DNA of 64,000 nucleotides from an uncultured Aliiroseovarius sp. (GTDB lineage: Bacteria; Pseudomonadota; Alphaproteobacteria; Rhodobacterales; Rhodobacteraceae): positions 124,001 through 188,000 of the forward strand of contig NZ_CANLNB010000001.1 of the NCBI RefSeq assembly GCF_947492455.1, written 5' to 3'. Below the pieces are notes generated by a model. It did not search any database. It had not been told where the DNA came from and worked only from the letters and a program-made list of their open reading frames with translations. Positions 17,366 through 26,259 of the stretch are shown here, in pieces (position 1 is the first letter of the stretch; each line of letters begins with the position of its first letter). The position numbers were made by a program, and so were the translations under genes.

Positions 17366-18298
17366 ATGGATATTGTCGACAGCCACACTGGTGGCGAACC
17401 CACGCGCGTCATCCTGAACGGAGGCCCCGATCTGGGCATCGGCCCCTTGGCCCAGCGCGCCCAGACGTTGGCCGATGAACATGAGGATTTTTATCTGTCC
17501 GTCATGCTCGAGCCACGCGGTCAGCCCGCGATGGTTGGTGCTTTGCTGGTCGAACCGGTGGACCCAAGCTGCGTGACCGGCGTGATCTATTTCGACGCGG
17601 GCGCGGTGATTGGCATGTGTGGGCATGGCACGATCGGGCTGGCCGTGACGCTCTATCACCTTGGACGGATTGGGCTGGGTACGCACCGGATCGAGACCCC
17701 CGTGGGCGTGGTCGAGGTCCTGCTGTCCGACCCCAACACCGTCACCGTTACCAATATCGAAAGCCGCCGTGTGCATGCGGGCGTCTCGGTTGACGTGCCC
17801 GGGCTTGGGAAAGTGACGGGGGACGTCGCCTATGGCGGCAACTGGTTCTTCATCCTTGACCCGTCGCCCCTGCCCGTCGATCCCGGCAACATCCGCGCGC
17901 TGACCGATGCGGCCATCGCCATCCGCGACACTGCCAACGCCCAAGGCATTGGTGGCGAAAAAGGCGAACCGATTGACCACGTGATCTTCCAGGACACCTC
18001 GCCCAACTCAGACATGCACAGCCGGAACTTCGTGCTGTGCCCCGATGACACCTATGACCGTTCGCCCTGTGGCACCGGAAGCTCAGCGCGCTTGGCCTGT
18101 CTGATCTCCGACGGACAGCTGCAATTCGGGGAAGAGATCACGCAGGAAAGCGTCATTGGCAGCCCCTATCGCCTGTCCTGTACGCCGGGGCCGAACGGGG
18201 GGGTTATCCCGTCCATCACGGGCCAAGCTTTTATCATGGCCGAAGGTCGATTGATCTTTGACGCCGCCGATCCTTTCAGGAATGGTATCCGCACCTGA
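17366..18298 (+). CDS. 4-hydroxyproline 2-epimerase (proline racemase family)
   Basis: 310 residues from MDIVDSHTGGEPTRV; an in-frame stop lies just upstream, which limits the start. The proline racemase fold is clear, and both catalytic positions are cysteine: Cys85 in GMCGHGTIG and Cys235 in DRSPCGTGSS. The Cys/Cys pair is typical of proline racemase and hydroxyproline 2-epimerase rather than of 3-hydroxyproline dehydratase. It would convert trans-4-hydroxy-L-proline to cis-4-hydroxy-D-proline. The FAD dehydrogenase gene 24 nt downstream is the expected next step. Confidence 0.88.
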   Translation: MDIVDSHTGGEPTRVILNGGPDLGIGPLAQRAQTLADEHEDFYLSVMLEPRGQPAMVGALLVEPVDPSCVTGVIYFDAGAVIGMCGHGTIGLAVTLYHLGRIGLGTHRIETPVGVVEVLLSDPNTVTVTNIESRRVHAGVSVDVPGLGKVTGDVAYGGNWFFILDPSPLPVDPGNIRALTDAAIAIRDTANAQGIGGEKGEPIDHVIFQDTSPNSDMHSRNFVLCPDDTYDRSPCGTGSSARLACLISDGQLQFGEEITQESVIGSPYRLSCTPGPNGGVIPSITGQAFIMAEGRLIFDAADPFRNGIRT

Positions 18299-18322
18299 TC
18301 CACTTTTCTCTCAAGGTCCAAG

Positions 18323-19561
18323 ATGTCTGACGAAATCACAATCATCGGTGCCGGAATCATCGGCGTCAGCATCGGGCTGGAGCTGGCCCGCCGCGGCCAG
18401 AAGGTCCGCGTTCTGGAACGTAAGGGCGTCGCGGGCGAGACGTCGGCCGGGAATGCGGGGGCGTTTGCCTTTCAAGAGGTCGAGCCGCTGGCCAAACCCG
18501 GCATCATGAAGCAAGCGCCCAAATGGCTACTGGACCCACTCGGGCCACTGTCGGTTCCGCCCGCCTATGCGGTGCAGATCGCGCCTTGGATGCTCCGGTT
18601 ATGGCGCGCCAGCTGGCGGGATCGCTATGAAGGGTCCATGAAGGCACAGGCTGAGCTGATGCATGTGGCAAAAGCTGCGTTCGAACGGCAGGTCGCGCAT
18701 ATCAACCGCGAGGATCTGATCCAGCGCAAAGGCCAGATGGCGCTCTATGAGGGCGAAAAAGCCTATCGCGCGACCCTGCCCGCGTGGGAGCTGAAGAAAC
18801 AGCACGGCTTTGACGCCATCCACCTGACCAGCCCTGAAGCGATTGCCGAATACCAGCCGGGTCTGCACAGCCGCTTTACCCACGCGGCCTTCACGCCCAA
18901 CTGGTTCAACACCGTGGACCCGAAACTGTGGACCGAAACCGTGGCGCAGGCGCTGCGTGACGCGGGCGGCGAGATCCAGATCACCTCGGTCAAGAACATC
19001 CTGCCCACGGAAACCGGGGTGCGGATCGACACGGATGAGGGCGTGATTGAGACCCAGAAGCTGATCATCGCGGCAGGGGCATGGTCACACCATCTGGCGC
19101 GCCATCTGGGCGACAAGATCCCGCTTGAAACCGAGCGCGGCTATAACACCACCCTGCCCCCCGGCGCGTTCGATCTGCGCACCCACCTGACCTTCAGCCA
19201 GCATGGCTTTGTTGCCTCTGTGATCAACGGCGGTGTGCGGATTGGTGGCGCGGTGGAACTGGGCGGGCTGACCCTGCCCCCGAACTTTAAACGCGCGGAT
19301 GCCTTGTTGAAGAAAGCCAAGGCGTTTATGCCGGGGCTGAATACGGAGGGCGGCACGCAGTGGATGGGATACCGCCCGTCGCTGCCTGACACCCTGCCAG
19401 TTATCGGAGCCTCGCCCAAGGATCCGCGGGTGCTCTATGCCTTTGGGCACGGCCATCTGGGCCTGACCCAATCGGCAGGCACAGCGGAACTGGTTGCGGA
19501 CTTGGCCCTTGGCGCGACACCAGGGCTGGACCTTGCCCCCTTCGCGCCGACGCGGTTCTGA
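18323..19561 (+). CDS. FAD-dependent D-amino acid / D-hydroxyproline dehydrogenase
   Basis: 412 residues of the DadA/DAO-type FAD oxidoreductase family. The N-terminal Rossmann motif is IIGAGIIGVSIGLELARRG, followed by the GETSAGNAGAF stretch; the C-terminal FAD-binding segment is GHGHLGLTQSAGT. No signal peptide is seen; such enzymes are peripheral on the inner membrane face. Directly downstream of the 4-hydroxyproline epimerase gene, it most likely oxidises cis-4-hydroxy-D-proline to the pyrroline carboxylate. General D-amino acid dehydrogenase activity is the alternative. Confidence 0.85.
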   Translation: MSDEITIIGAGIIGVSIGLELARRGQKVRVLERKGVAGETSAGNAGAFAFQEVEPLAKPGIMKQAPKWLLDPLGPLSVPPAYAVQIAPWMLRLWRASWRDRYEGSMKAQAELMHVAKAAFERQVAHINREDLIQRKGQMALYEGEKAYRATLPAWELKKQHGFDAIHLTSPEAIAEYQPGLHSRFTHAAFTPNWFNTVDPKLWTETVAQALRDAGGEIQITSVKNILPTETGVRIDTDEGVIETQKLIIAAGAWSHHLARHLGDKIPLETERGYNTTLPPGAFDLRTHLTFSQHGFVASVINGGVRIGGAVELGGLTLPPNFKRADALLKKAKAFMPGLNTEGGTQWMGYRPSLPDTLPVIGASPKDPRVLYAFGHGHLGLTQSAGTAELVADLALGATPGLDLAPFAPTRF

Positions 19562-19660
19562 GGCTTTCGTTACAAATCGCTCACGCCAACGTGCGCCGCA
19601 TAGCGCTTCCATTTAGCGCCCCACACCCCATATCCTTGGCTCACACCGAAGGAGGACCGC

Positions 19661-20107
19661 ATGCGCTATCAAAAAACCCAAGACGCCCTAGACCGCCTGA
19701 CCCCGGAAGAATACCGGGTGACCCAACAAAACGGGACCGAGCGGGCGTTCACGGGCAAGTATGACAAGCATTATGAACCGGGCATCTATGTGGATGTCGT
19801 GTCGGGCGAGCCCCTGTTCTCGTCGTCCGCCAAATTCAATTCGGGCTGTGGCTGGCCGGCGTTTTCGACGCCCATCGAGGCCACCCATGTGACCGAGCAC
19901 CGCGACAGCACGTTCGGGATGGAACGCGTTGAAGTCCGCTCGAAACACGGCGACAGCCATCTGGGGCACGTCTTCCCCGACGGCCCGCGCGAAACCGGCG
20001 GGCTGCGCTATTGCATCAACTCGGCCTCGCTGCGCTTTGTGCCGAAAGACCAGATGGAAGCCGAAGGCTATGGCGACTATCTTGACCTTGTGGAGGGAAA
20101 CCAATGA
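19661..20107 (+). CDS. msrB: Peptide methionine-R-sulfoxide reductase MsrB
   Basis: 148 residues. MsrB reduces methionine-R-sulfoxide in proteins. The catalytic cysteine is in [11 protein letters not shown], and the fold is shown by NSGCGWPAF and HLGHVFPDG. The two CxxC zinc pairs of many MsrB proteins are absent ([11 protein letters not shown] and [10 protein letters not shown] occupy those positions), so this is a zinc-free form. The cysteine in SGCGW may be the resolving residue. A GGAGG site precedes the ATG. Its stop overlaps the msrA start (ATGA). Confidence 0.95.
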   Translation: MRYQKTQDALDRLTPEEYRVTQQNGTERAFTGKYDKHYEPGIYVDVVSGEPLFSSSAKFNSGCGWPAFSTPIEATHVTEHRDSTFGMERVEVRSKHGDSHLGHVFPDGPRETGGLRYCINSASLRFVPKDQMEAEGYGDYLDLVEGNQ

Positions 20108-20607
20108 CTGAACGCGCAATTCTGGCCGGTGGCTGTTTCTGGGGCATGCAGGATTTGATCCGCAAGATGCCCGGCGTGACGAGAACCCGCGTAGGATACA
20201 CGGGCGGGGACGTTCCCAACGCCACCTATCGCAATCACGGCACCCATGCCGAGGGGATCGAGATCTGGTTTGATCCGGCCAAGACCAGCTATCGCACGCT
20301 GTTGGAGTTCTTCTTCCAGATCCACGATCCGACCACAGTGAACCGTCAGGGCAACGACCTTGGCGCCAGCTATCGCTCGGGCATCTACTATTTGTCGGAC
20401 GAGCAGAAGGCGACCGCGTTGGACACCATCGCGGATGTGGACGCCAGCGGGCTGTGGCCCGGCAAGGTCGTGACCGAGGTGAAAGCCGCCGGTGATTTCT
20501 GGGAAGCCGAGCCCGAGCATCAGGACTATCTGGAGCGTCTGCCCAACGGCTATACCTGCCACTTCGCGCGGCCCGATTGGGTTCTGCCCAAACGCGCTGC
20601 GGAATAA
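20104..20607 (+). CDS. msrA: Peptide methionine-S-sulfoxide reductase MsrA
   Basis: 167 residues beginning [15 protein letters not shown], with the catalytic cysteine in GGCFWG. Family segments [14 protein letters not shown] and [11 protein letters not shown] are present. It repairs the S epimer of methionine sulfoxide and complements MsrB, with which it overlaps by 4 nt. The usual C-terminal resolving cysteine region is short; one cysteine (GYTCHF) lies near the end. Confidence 0.95.
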   Translation: MTERAILAGGCFWGMQDLIRKMPGVTRTRVGYTGGDVPNATYRNHGTHAEGIEIWFDPAKTSYRTLLEFFFQIHDPTTVNRQGNDLGASYRSGIYYLSDEQKATALDTIADVDASGLWPGKVVTEVKAAGDFWEAEPEHQDYLERLPNGYTCHFARPDWVLPKRAAE

Positions 20608-20615
20608 GTCACCGC

Positions 20616-22082
20616 ATGACCCGCGCCGAATTTGACAACAGTTTCGTCCGCGAACTTTCCGGCTTTTATGTCGATTGGAAGGGGGCGCAAGTCCCCGACC
20701 CAAAAGTGCTGCGCCTGAACCGCGCCTTGGCGGACGAACTTGGGCTGGATGCCGATCACCTTGAGACCCGTGAGGGCGCCGAGGAGCTGGTCGGCATGCG
20801 CATTCCCGACGGCGGCACATCAATCGCCATGGCCTATGCGGGCCACCAGTTTGGCGGCTTCTCGCCGCAACTGGGCGATGGCCGCGCGCTGTTGATTGGC
20901 GAGCTGATCGACACCTACGGCAAGCGCCGTGACCTGCATCTGAAAGGCTCGGGCAAGACGCCGTTCTCGCGCGGTGGTGATGGCAAGGCGGTGCTTGGCC
21001 CGGTCTTGCGCGAATACCTGATGGGCGAGGCGATGCACGCCCTTGGCATCCCCACCACCCGCGCGCTTGCGGCCTCGACCACCGGCGAAACCGTGCTGCG
21101 CCAGAACGGCCCCGAACAGGGCGCGGTTCTAGCGCGGGTCGCGGCCTCGCATCTGCGGGTTGGCACGTTCCAATTCTTTGCCGCGCGGGGCGATCATGCA
21201 CGGGTGCGGCAGCTGGCCGATTACGCCATTGCGCGACACTATCCTGACGTCGCCAATGCCGAGAACCGCTATCTGGAACTGTTCCGCCAAGTGCAGGCCC
21301 GTCAGGCCGCGCTGATCGCGCAATGGGTCCATGTGGGCTTTGTCCACGGGGTGATGAACACCGACAACATGACCATCTCGGGCGAGACGATTGACTATGG
21401 CCCCTGCGCCTTCATCGACGCCTACAGCCCGGATGCGGTGTTTTCGTCCATCGACCGGCAGGGGCGCTATGCCTTCGGGAACCAACCCAATCTGGCGCAG
21501 TGGAACCTCGCCCGCTTTGCCGAAACACTGGTCTTGCTGATCAACCCAGATGACCAAGACGCGGCCATCGCGCAGCTGATGGAGGTGCTGGAAACCTTCC
21601 CCGCGCAATACCAACAGCATTGGCTGGAGGGCATGCGCAAGAAGCTGGGCCTGCTCACCGCGCGGGACGAGGATTTGGAGCTGGCCAACGACCTGCACAG
21701 CCTGATGCAAGAGGCGGGCAGCGACTACACCCGCACCTTCCGCGCGTTATCCCGTGTGGCGGATGGAGATGCGACCGCGTTGGATGGGATCGTGGCCGCT
21801 GATGGGACCAAGGACTGGATCGCCCGCTATCAACACCGTCTAACCCATGACGAGGATCACCCCACCCGCGCCGCCGCGATGAACGCCGTAAACCCGATCT
21901 ACATCCCGCGCAATCACAAGGTGGAAGAGGCGCTGACTGCGGCCTCAAACGGCGACATGGAAGTCTTTGATCGGCTTCTGGAAATCCTCTCGACGCCCTT
22001 CGACGAACAGCCAAACGCCGAGGCCTTTGCCCTGCCTGCTCCGGACGGGTTTGGCCCCTACACGACCTATTGCGGAACCTGA
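20616..22082 (+). CDS. selO: SelO/YdiU pseudokinase-fold protein AMPylase
   Basis: 488 residues from MTRAEFDNSFVREL, 8 nt after msrA. SelO has an inverted kinase fold and transfers AMP to protein hydroxyls, with a role in redox stress. Characteristic segments are MAYAGHQFGGFSPQLGDGRA, LHLKGSGKTPFSRGGDG, LREYLMGEAMHALGIPTTR and HGVMNTDNMTISGETIDYGP. A single conserved cysteine close to the C-terminus (TTYCGT) occupies the site that is selenocysteine in some homologues. Lying right after msrBA, it forms a likely oxidative-stress operon. Confidence 0.93.
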   Translation: MTRAEFDNSFVRELSGFYVDWKGAQVPDPKVLRLNRALADELGLDADHLETREGAEELVGMRIPDGGTSIAMAYAGHQFGGFSPQLGDGRALLIGELIDTYGKRRDLHLKGSGKTPFSRGGDGKAVLGPVLREYLMGEAMHALGIPTTRALAASTTGETVLRQNGPEQGAVLARVAASHLRVGTFQFFAARGDHARVRQLADYAIARHYPDVANAENRYLELFRQVQARQAALIAQWVHVGFVHGVMNTDNMTISGETIDYGPCAFIDAYSPDAVFSSIDRQGRYAFGNQPNLAQWNLARFAETLVLLINPDDQDAAIAQLMEVLETFPAQYQQHWLEGMRKKLGLLTARDEDLELANDLHSLMQEAGSDYTRTFRALSRVADGDATALDGIVAADGTKDWIARYQHRLTHDEDHPTRAAAMNAVNPIYIPRNHKVEEALTAASNGDMEVFDRLLEILSTPFDEQPNAEAFALPAPDGFGPYTTYCGT

Positions 22083-22103
22083 ACCGGCATAAATGTCGGT
22101 TTT
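22082..22103 (+). terminator. Weak intrinsic terminator after selO
   Basis: AACCGGCA-TAAA-TGTCGGTT forms an 8-bp stem with one G-U pair and a 4-nt loop, followed by TT. It begins at the selO stop codon. The T tract is short, so termination may be partial. Confidence 0.4.
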
Positions 22104-22199
22104 CCACCCTCAATAGACCATTCCCAAACGCGTCGGCGTGCTTGCCTTGTGGCAGAACGGGCCTGTATCAGGGATGCCTGAATGAGCTAAGGGCCGCAC

Positions 22200-22904
22200 A
22201 TGTCGGATCTGTGGGAAGGAATACGCCAGGCGCTCTGGCTGTTGGTGACACTGGATGCAGATCTGGTGGAAATCACGCTGCGCTCGCTGCGTGTGACGCT
22301 GACCGCGCTTGTCATTGCCTGTGCGATTGCCCTGCCTATCGGGGCGTATCTGGCGGTCCGCCGTTTCCGCGCCCGCCGCTTCACCATCGCGTTTTTGAAT
22401 GCGCTGATGGGACTGCCGCCGGTGGTGGTCGGGCTGATTGTCTATGTTCTCCTCAGCCGCTCGGGCCCCTTTGGCGTTTTCGGCCTGATCTTCACCCCCA
22501 CCGCAATGATCATCGCGCAGGTCATCATCATCGTGCCGCTGATCGCATCCATCGCCCATCAGGCCCTGCGCGAGCTGTGGTCGGACTATCACGACCTGCT
22601 GATTTCGCTGAACACCACGCAACGCCAGCGTATGGCCGCGCTTTTGTGGGACGGGCGCCGCGCACTTTTGACCGCCGCGCTGGCCGGCTTTGGCCGCGCC
22701 ATCGGAGAAGTCGGTGCGATTATGATCGTCGGCGGCAATATTGACCACCATACACGCGTCCTAACCACAGCCATCGCGCTGGAAACCGGCAAAGGAGACT
22801 TTGCCATGGCGCTTGGGCTGGGCTTTGTGCTGATCCTGATGGCGATCGCCGTGAACCTTGCGATCCACATCATCGGGCGCACGGAACAAGAGGGGCGCTG
22901 GTGA
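22200..22904 (+). CDS. tupB: Tungstate ABC transporter permease
   Basis: 234 residues with about five membrane helices and the binding-protein-dependent permease signature region (GFGRAIGEVGAIMIVGG), including the EVGAIMIVGGN segment typical of TupB/WtpB. It forms the membrane channel for oxyanion import and overlaps the ATPase gene (TGATG). Tungstate is preferred over molybdate because of the partner TupA-like binding protein, but the specificity is inferred. Confidence 0.88.
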   Translation: MSDLWEGIRQALWLLVTLDADLVEITLRSLRVTLTALVIACAIALPIGAYLAVRRFRARRFTIAFLNALMGLPPVVVGLIVYVLLSRSGPFGVFGLIFTPTAMIIAQVIIIVPLIASIAHQALRELWSDYHDLLISLNTTQRQRMAALLWDGRRALLTAALAGFGRAIGEVGAIMIVGGNIDHHTRVLTTAIALETGKGDFAMALGLGFVLILMAIAVNLAIHIIGRTEQEGRW

Positions 22905-23617
22905 TGAGTACGCTGTTCCCCCTCACCCTGACCCGGGCCACGATCCGGCGCAAAGGTAAGCGGCTGGTCGGGCCGATTGACCTGACGCTTGAAGGCCAAG
23001 GCATTACCATCGTTATCGGCCCGAACGGCGCGGGGAAGACCTCGCTTCTGCGGATGATGCATGGGATTGCGCGGCTGTCTGATGGTGACATCACATGGGG
23101 CTGCGATCTGGACACGGCCCGCGCGGCGCAGTCCTTTGTCTTTCAGCAACCGATCCTGCTGCGCCGGTCGGTGCGCGACAACATCGCCTATCCGTTGCGT
23201 CTGCGGGGCATCCCGAAAGCCGACGCCCGCGCGCAGGCTGACGAGGCCGGTACGCAGGTCGGGCTGGGCGCGATGCTGGATCGTCCCGCCACGTTCCTAT
23301 CCGGCGGCGAACGGCAGAAACTGGCCATTGCCCGCGCAATGATCACCCAGCCTGCGCTTCTGTTTCTGGACGAACCCTGCGCCTCGCTGGATGGTCGCGC
23401 CACCCGCGAGATTGAAGAGATCCTGCAACGCGCCGCAGCCTCGGGCACGCGTCTGATCATGTCGACCCATGACATGGGACAGGCCCGTCGCTTGGCCGAT
23501 GACGTGCTGTTCCTGCTGAACGGCCACATCCACGAACACGCGCCGAACCCCCATTTTTTTGACCAGCCACAGACCGCCGAAGCTGCGGCCTTCCTGAACG
23601 GAGACATTGTCGAATGA
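22904..23617 (+). CDS. tupC: Tungstate ABC transporter ATP-binding protein
   Basis: 237 residues from the ATG at 22904, which shares its A with the TGA of tupB; a GTG just before is an alternative. Walker A is GPNGAGKTS, the signature is LSGGERQKLAIARAM and Walker B is LLFLDEPCASLD. It energises import through TupB. The substrate-binding protein gene overlaps its stop by 4 nt. Confidence 0.9.
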   Translation: MSTLFPLTLTRATIRRKGKRLVGPIDLTLEGQGITIVIGPNGAGKTSLLRMMHGIARLSDGDITWGCDLDTARAAQSFVFQQPILLRRSVRDNIAYPLRLRGIPKADARAQADEAGTQVGLGAMLDRPATFLSGGERQKLAIARAMITQPALLFLDEPCASLDGRATREIEEILQRAAASGTRLIMSTHDMGQARRLADDVLFLLNGHIHEHAPNPHFFDQPQTAEAAAFLNGDIVE

Positions 23618-24420
23618 AATCCCTGCTGACCGGACTTTGGGTTGCCCTTGCCACGACCGGCACCGCCTTTGCGGACGACTTGAAACTGGCCGTCACCACA
23701 TCGTTCCAGAACTCGGGTCTGGCCGAGGTTCTACTGCCCGCCATCAAGGAAGACACCGGGCTTGAGGTGCAGCTGCTGGTGGTTGGCACCGGTCAGGCAA
23801 TCCGTCTGGGCGAGGCTGGCGACGTGGACGCCGTGCTGGTCCATTCCCGCGCAGCGGAAGAGGCGTTTGTCGCCGCTGGCCACGGCACCCATCGGCGCGA
23901 GATCATGTATAATGACTTTGTCCTGATCGGCCCGTCCGGGGATCCTGCGGGCATCAAAGCCGCCGCGACAGCCGCAGACGCACTGGCCCGCATTTCGGAC
24001 GCTAGTGCTGCCTTTGTCAGCCGGGGCGACGACAGCGGAACCCATAAGGCCGAGAAACGACTTTGGGCCTCGGCCAACGTGACGCCCGCGGCAGATTGGT
24101 ACCGCGAAGCGGGTGCGGGCATGGGCGCTGCGCTGAACATCGCGGCGGGGATGAATGCCTATATCATGTCCGACCGCGCCAGCTGGTTGAACTTCGGCAA
24201 CAAAGCGGATTTGGCGCTGCTGTTCGCAGGCGATCCGGTGCTGTTCAACCAATACACCTTCCTGCCGGTGAACCCGCAAAACCACCCGCACGTGAATGCA
24301 AAAGGGGCCGAGGCACTTGAGGGCTGGCTGACATCAGACCGCGCGCAGGGGATGATTGACGGTTACCAGATCAACGGCGAGACGCTGTTTACCTTCAACG
24401 CGACACCCGTCGCGCAGTAA
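23614..24420 (+). CDS. tupA: Tungstate ABC transporter substrate-binding protein
   Basis: 268 residues with a Sec signal peptide (about 20 residues, ending GTAFAD). The mature start TTSFQNSGLAEVLLP and the segments GTGQAIRLGEAGDVDAVLVH and FVSRGDDSGTHKAEKRLW are hallmarks of the TupA/WtpA group, which binds tungstate tightly. It probably supplies W or Mo for pterin-cofactor enzymes such as formate dehydrogenase. The gene order permease-ATPase-receptor differs from the usual tupABC order, but the operon is intact. Confidence 0.9.
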   Translation: MKSLLTGLWVALATTGTAFADDLKLAVTTSFQNSGLAEVLLPAIKEDTGLEVQLLVVGTGQAIRLGEAGDVDAVLVHSRAAEEAFVAAGHGTHRREIMYNDFVLIGPSGDPAGIKAAATAADALARISDASAAFVSRGDDSGTHKAEKRLWASANVTPAADWYREAGAGMGAALNIAAGMNAYIMSDRASWLNFGNKADLALLFAGDPVLFNQYTFLPVNPQNHPHVNAKGAEALEGWLTSDRAQGMIDGYQINGETLFTFNATPVAQ

Positions 24421-24425
24421 CGCGC

Positions 24426-25415
24426 CTAGCTGCGCGCCATCAGGCGGGCGACATCCAGCATGCGGTGCGAAAAGCCCCATTCGTTGTCATACCAGCCAAA
24501 CACGCGCAGCAATCCGCCCTCGCAGACCGAGGTTTCGGGGCCTGAGATCACGATGCTTTCCGGGCGCATCCGCAGGTCGGACGAGACCAAGGGTTCCTCG
24601 GTCCAGCCCAGCACTTTGCCCGTCGCGCCCTCTTGCAGGATTGCGCGGGCCTCGGCCTCGGTGACGTCTTTGCTCACACGCACGGTTAGGTCGATGCAGG
24701 ACACGGATGCGGTGGGCACACGGATCGCCCGCGCCTCGACCTTGCCGGCCAGTTCGGGCAGCACGTCACCCACCAGTTTGTGCGCGCTGGTGGTGGTTGG
24801 CACCATCGACAGCGCCGCCGCCCGCGACCGCGCCGCATTGGCACGGGGTTTGTCCACGGTGGGCTGACTTCCAGTATAGCAATGCACGGTGGTCATATGC
24901 CCGCCAATCACGCCCAGCTGATCGTCGAGCAGCTTCAACAGCGGCGCCAGCGCGTTGGTGGTGCAGGATGCGTTCGAGACAATCCGATGCCCCGCCAACT
25001 GATCCTCATTCGCGCCCAGCACGACGGTCACATCGGCCTCGGACGACGGGCCCGAGATCAGGACGTTGCGCGCCCCGGCCGCCAGACCACGTTCCGCCAC
25101 CGCGCGTTTTCCCGCCATGCCGGTGCATTCCAGCACCACGTCCACATCGGACAGATCCATCGTGCTGATGTCGGGCTTGGCATAGAACGGAATGCTCTGC
25201 CCGTTCAGGACAAGCGCCTGATCGCCGGTCGAGACCTCGCCCGGGAAGGGGCCGAAGACGCTGTCATATTTGAACAGATAGGCACAGGTATCCAAGCTTT
25301 CGATATCGTTGATGAACGCCACCTCGAACGGGCCGGGATCCTGCGCCAAGATACGCAGAATCGATCGGCCAATCCGGCCAAATCCGTTCAATCCGATGCG
25401 AATCTTTTGTGACAT
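24426..25415 (-). CDS. Glyceraldehyde-3-phosphate dehydrogenase-type enzyme
   Basis: 329 residues with a GAGG-type site before the ATG at 25415. The NAD fold starts IRIGLNGFGRIGRS and the catalytic site is SNASCTTNALAP. It carries a few uncommon positions for a housekeeping enzyme: FINDIES in place of the usual ND-L-T region, and TTTSAHKLVG rather than TTGAAK. It may be a paralogue with specialised use (a second GAPDH or an erythrose-4-phosphate-type dehydrogenase). No other glycolytic genes are adjacent. It converges on tupA with 5 nt between. Confidence 0.88.
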   Translation of the reverse strand: MSQKIRIGLNGFGRIGRSILRILAQDPGPFEVAFINDIESLDTCAYLFKYDSVFGPFPGEVSTGDQALVLNGQSIPFYAKPDISTMDLSDVDVVLECTGMAGKRAVAERGLAAGARNVLISGPSSEADVTVVLGANEDQLAGHRIVSNASCTTNALAPLLKLLDDQLGVIGGHMTTVHCYTGSQPTVDKPRANAARSRAAALSMVPTTTSAHKLVGDVLPELAGKVEARAIRVPTASVSCIDLTVRVSKDVTEAEARAILQEGATGKVLGWTEEPLVSSDLRMRPESIVISGPETSVCEGGLLRVFGWYDNEWGFSHRMLDVARLMARS

Positions 25416-25623
25416 CGTTGATCCCTCGCGCGTGTTTCCGTGCCACAGAAGGGGAAATGGCCGGAAGGTTCAACCCTTATGATCAAAACGCGTTCGCGGG
25501 CCGAGGCCTCAACAGAACTATGACGAATGCTCACGTTTTCGTATGTCGCATGGACGCGGGGGGCGGATTTGGTCCAGATATCCGTAAACGCCGCAACAGA
25601 TCGGCGATGGGAAAGGGCGCGCC

Positions 25624-26259
25624 ATGCTGGACGCTTATGCACGGAAACTGATTGATCCGCCGCTGGATCGTGTAGGCGGCCTGCTGGCGCGCACAGGCGT
25701 CGGCGCCAATGCGGTGACGTTGGTGGGGCTGGGGCTTGGCCTGCTGGCAGCGATCAGCATCGTGTTTGGACAGTTCACGCTGGGGCTTTGGCTGATCCTT
25801 GCCTCGCGCGTCGCGGATGGGCTGGACGGCGCCATCGCTCGCGCCAGCACGCGGACTGACTTTGGCGGCTATCTGGATATCACCGCCGACTTTGCCTTTT
25901 ACGGCACCATTCCCTTCGCCTTCATCCTGTACGATCCCGCCACAAACGGCATCGCGGGCGCGGTCCTTCTGCTGAGCTTCTATGTGAACGGCGCCAGCTT
26001 CCTTGGCTACGCGATCCTTGCGGCGAAGCGCGGCATGGACACCCGCGCACAGGGGATCAAGTCGCTCTACTATTCCAATGGCATCCTTGAGGGCACCGAG
26101 ACGATCCTGTTCTTCGTCATCCTCTGCCTTGCCCCCCGTTTCTTCATGCCTCTGGCATGGCTCTTTGCCATCGCCTGTTTCGCCACCGCCATTCTGCGCG
26201 TCTGGGGTGCGTATCAGGCCTTTGGCCCCATCCTTTCCGATCAACAGGAGTCCAAATGA
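25624..26259 (+). CDS. ynjF: CDP-alcohol phosphatidyltransferase family protein (YnjF-like)
   Basis: 211 residues, a membrane enzyme with about six helices. The family motif DG-x2-AR-x8-G-x3-D-x3-D is visible within DGAIARASTRTDFGGYLD and the following ITAD. These enzymes join a CDP-activated lipid to an alcohol. Its stop overlaps the start of the next gene (ATGA), and the following three genes are YnjB, YnjC and YnjD homologues, matching the E. coli ynj cluster that includes ynjF. The lipid or alcohol substrate is unknown. Confidence 0.85.
   Translation: MLDAYARKLIDPPLDRVGGLLARTGVGANAVTLVGLGLGLLAAISIVFGQFTLGLWLILASRVADGLDGAIARASTRTDFGGYLDITADFAFYGTIPFAFILYDPATNGIAGAVLLLSFYVNGASFLGYAILAAKRGMDTRAQGIKSLYYSNGILEGTETILFFVILCLAPRFFMPLAWLFAIACFATAILRVWGAYQAFGPILSDQQESK

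Noticed and set aside
22070-22744. 224-codon frame on the plus strand at the start of the tungstate operon
   Set aside because: It lies in another frame over tupB, which has a clear permease pattern.
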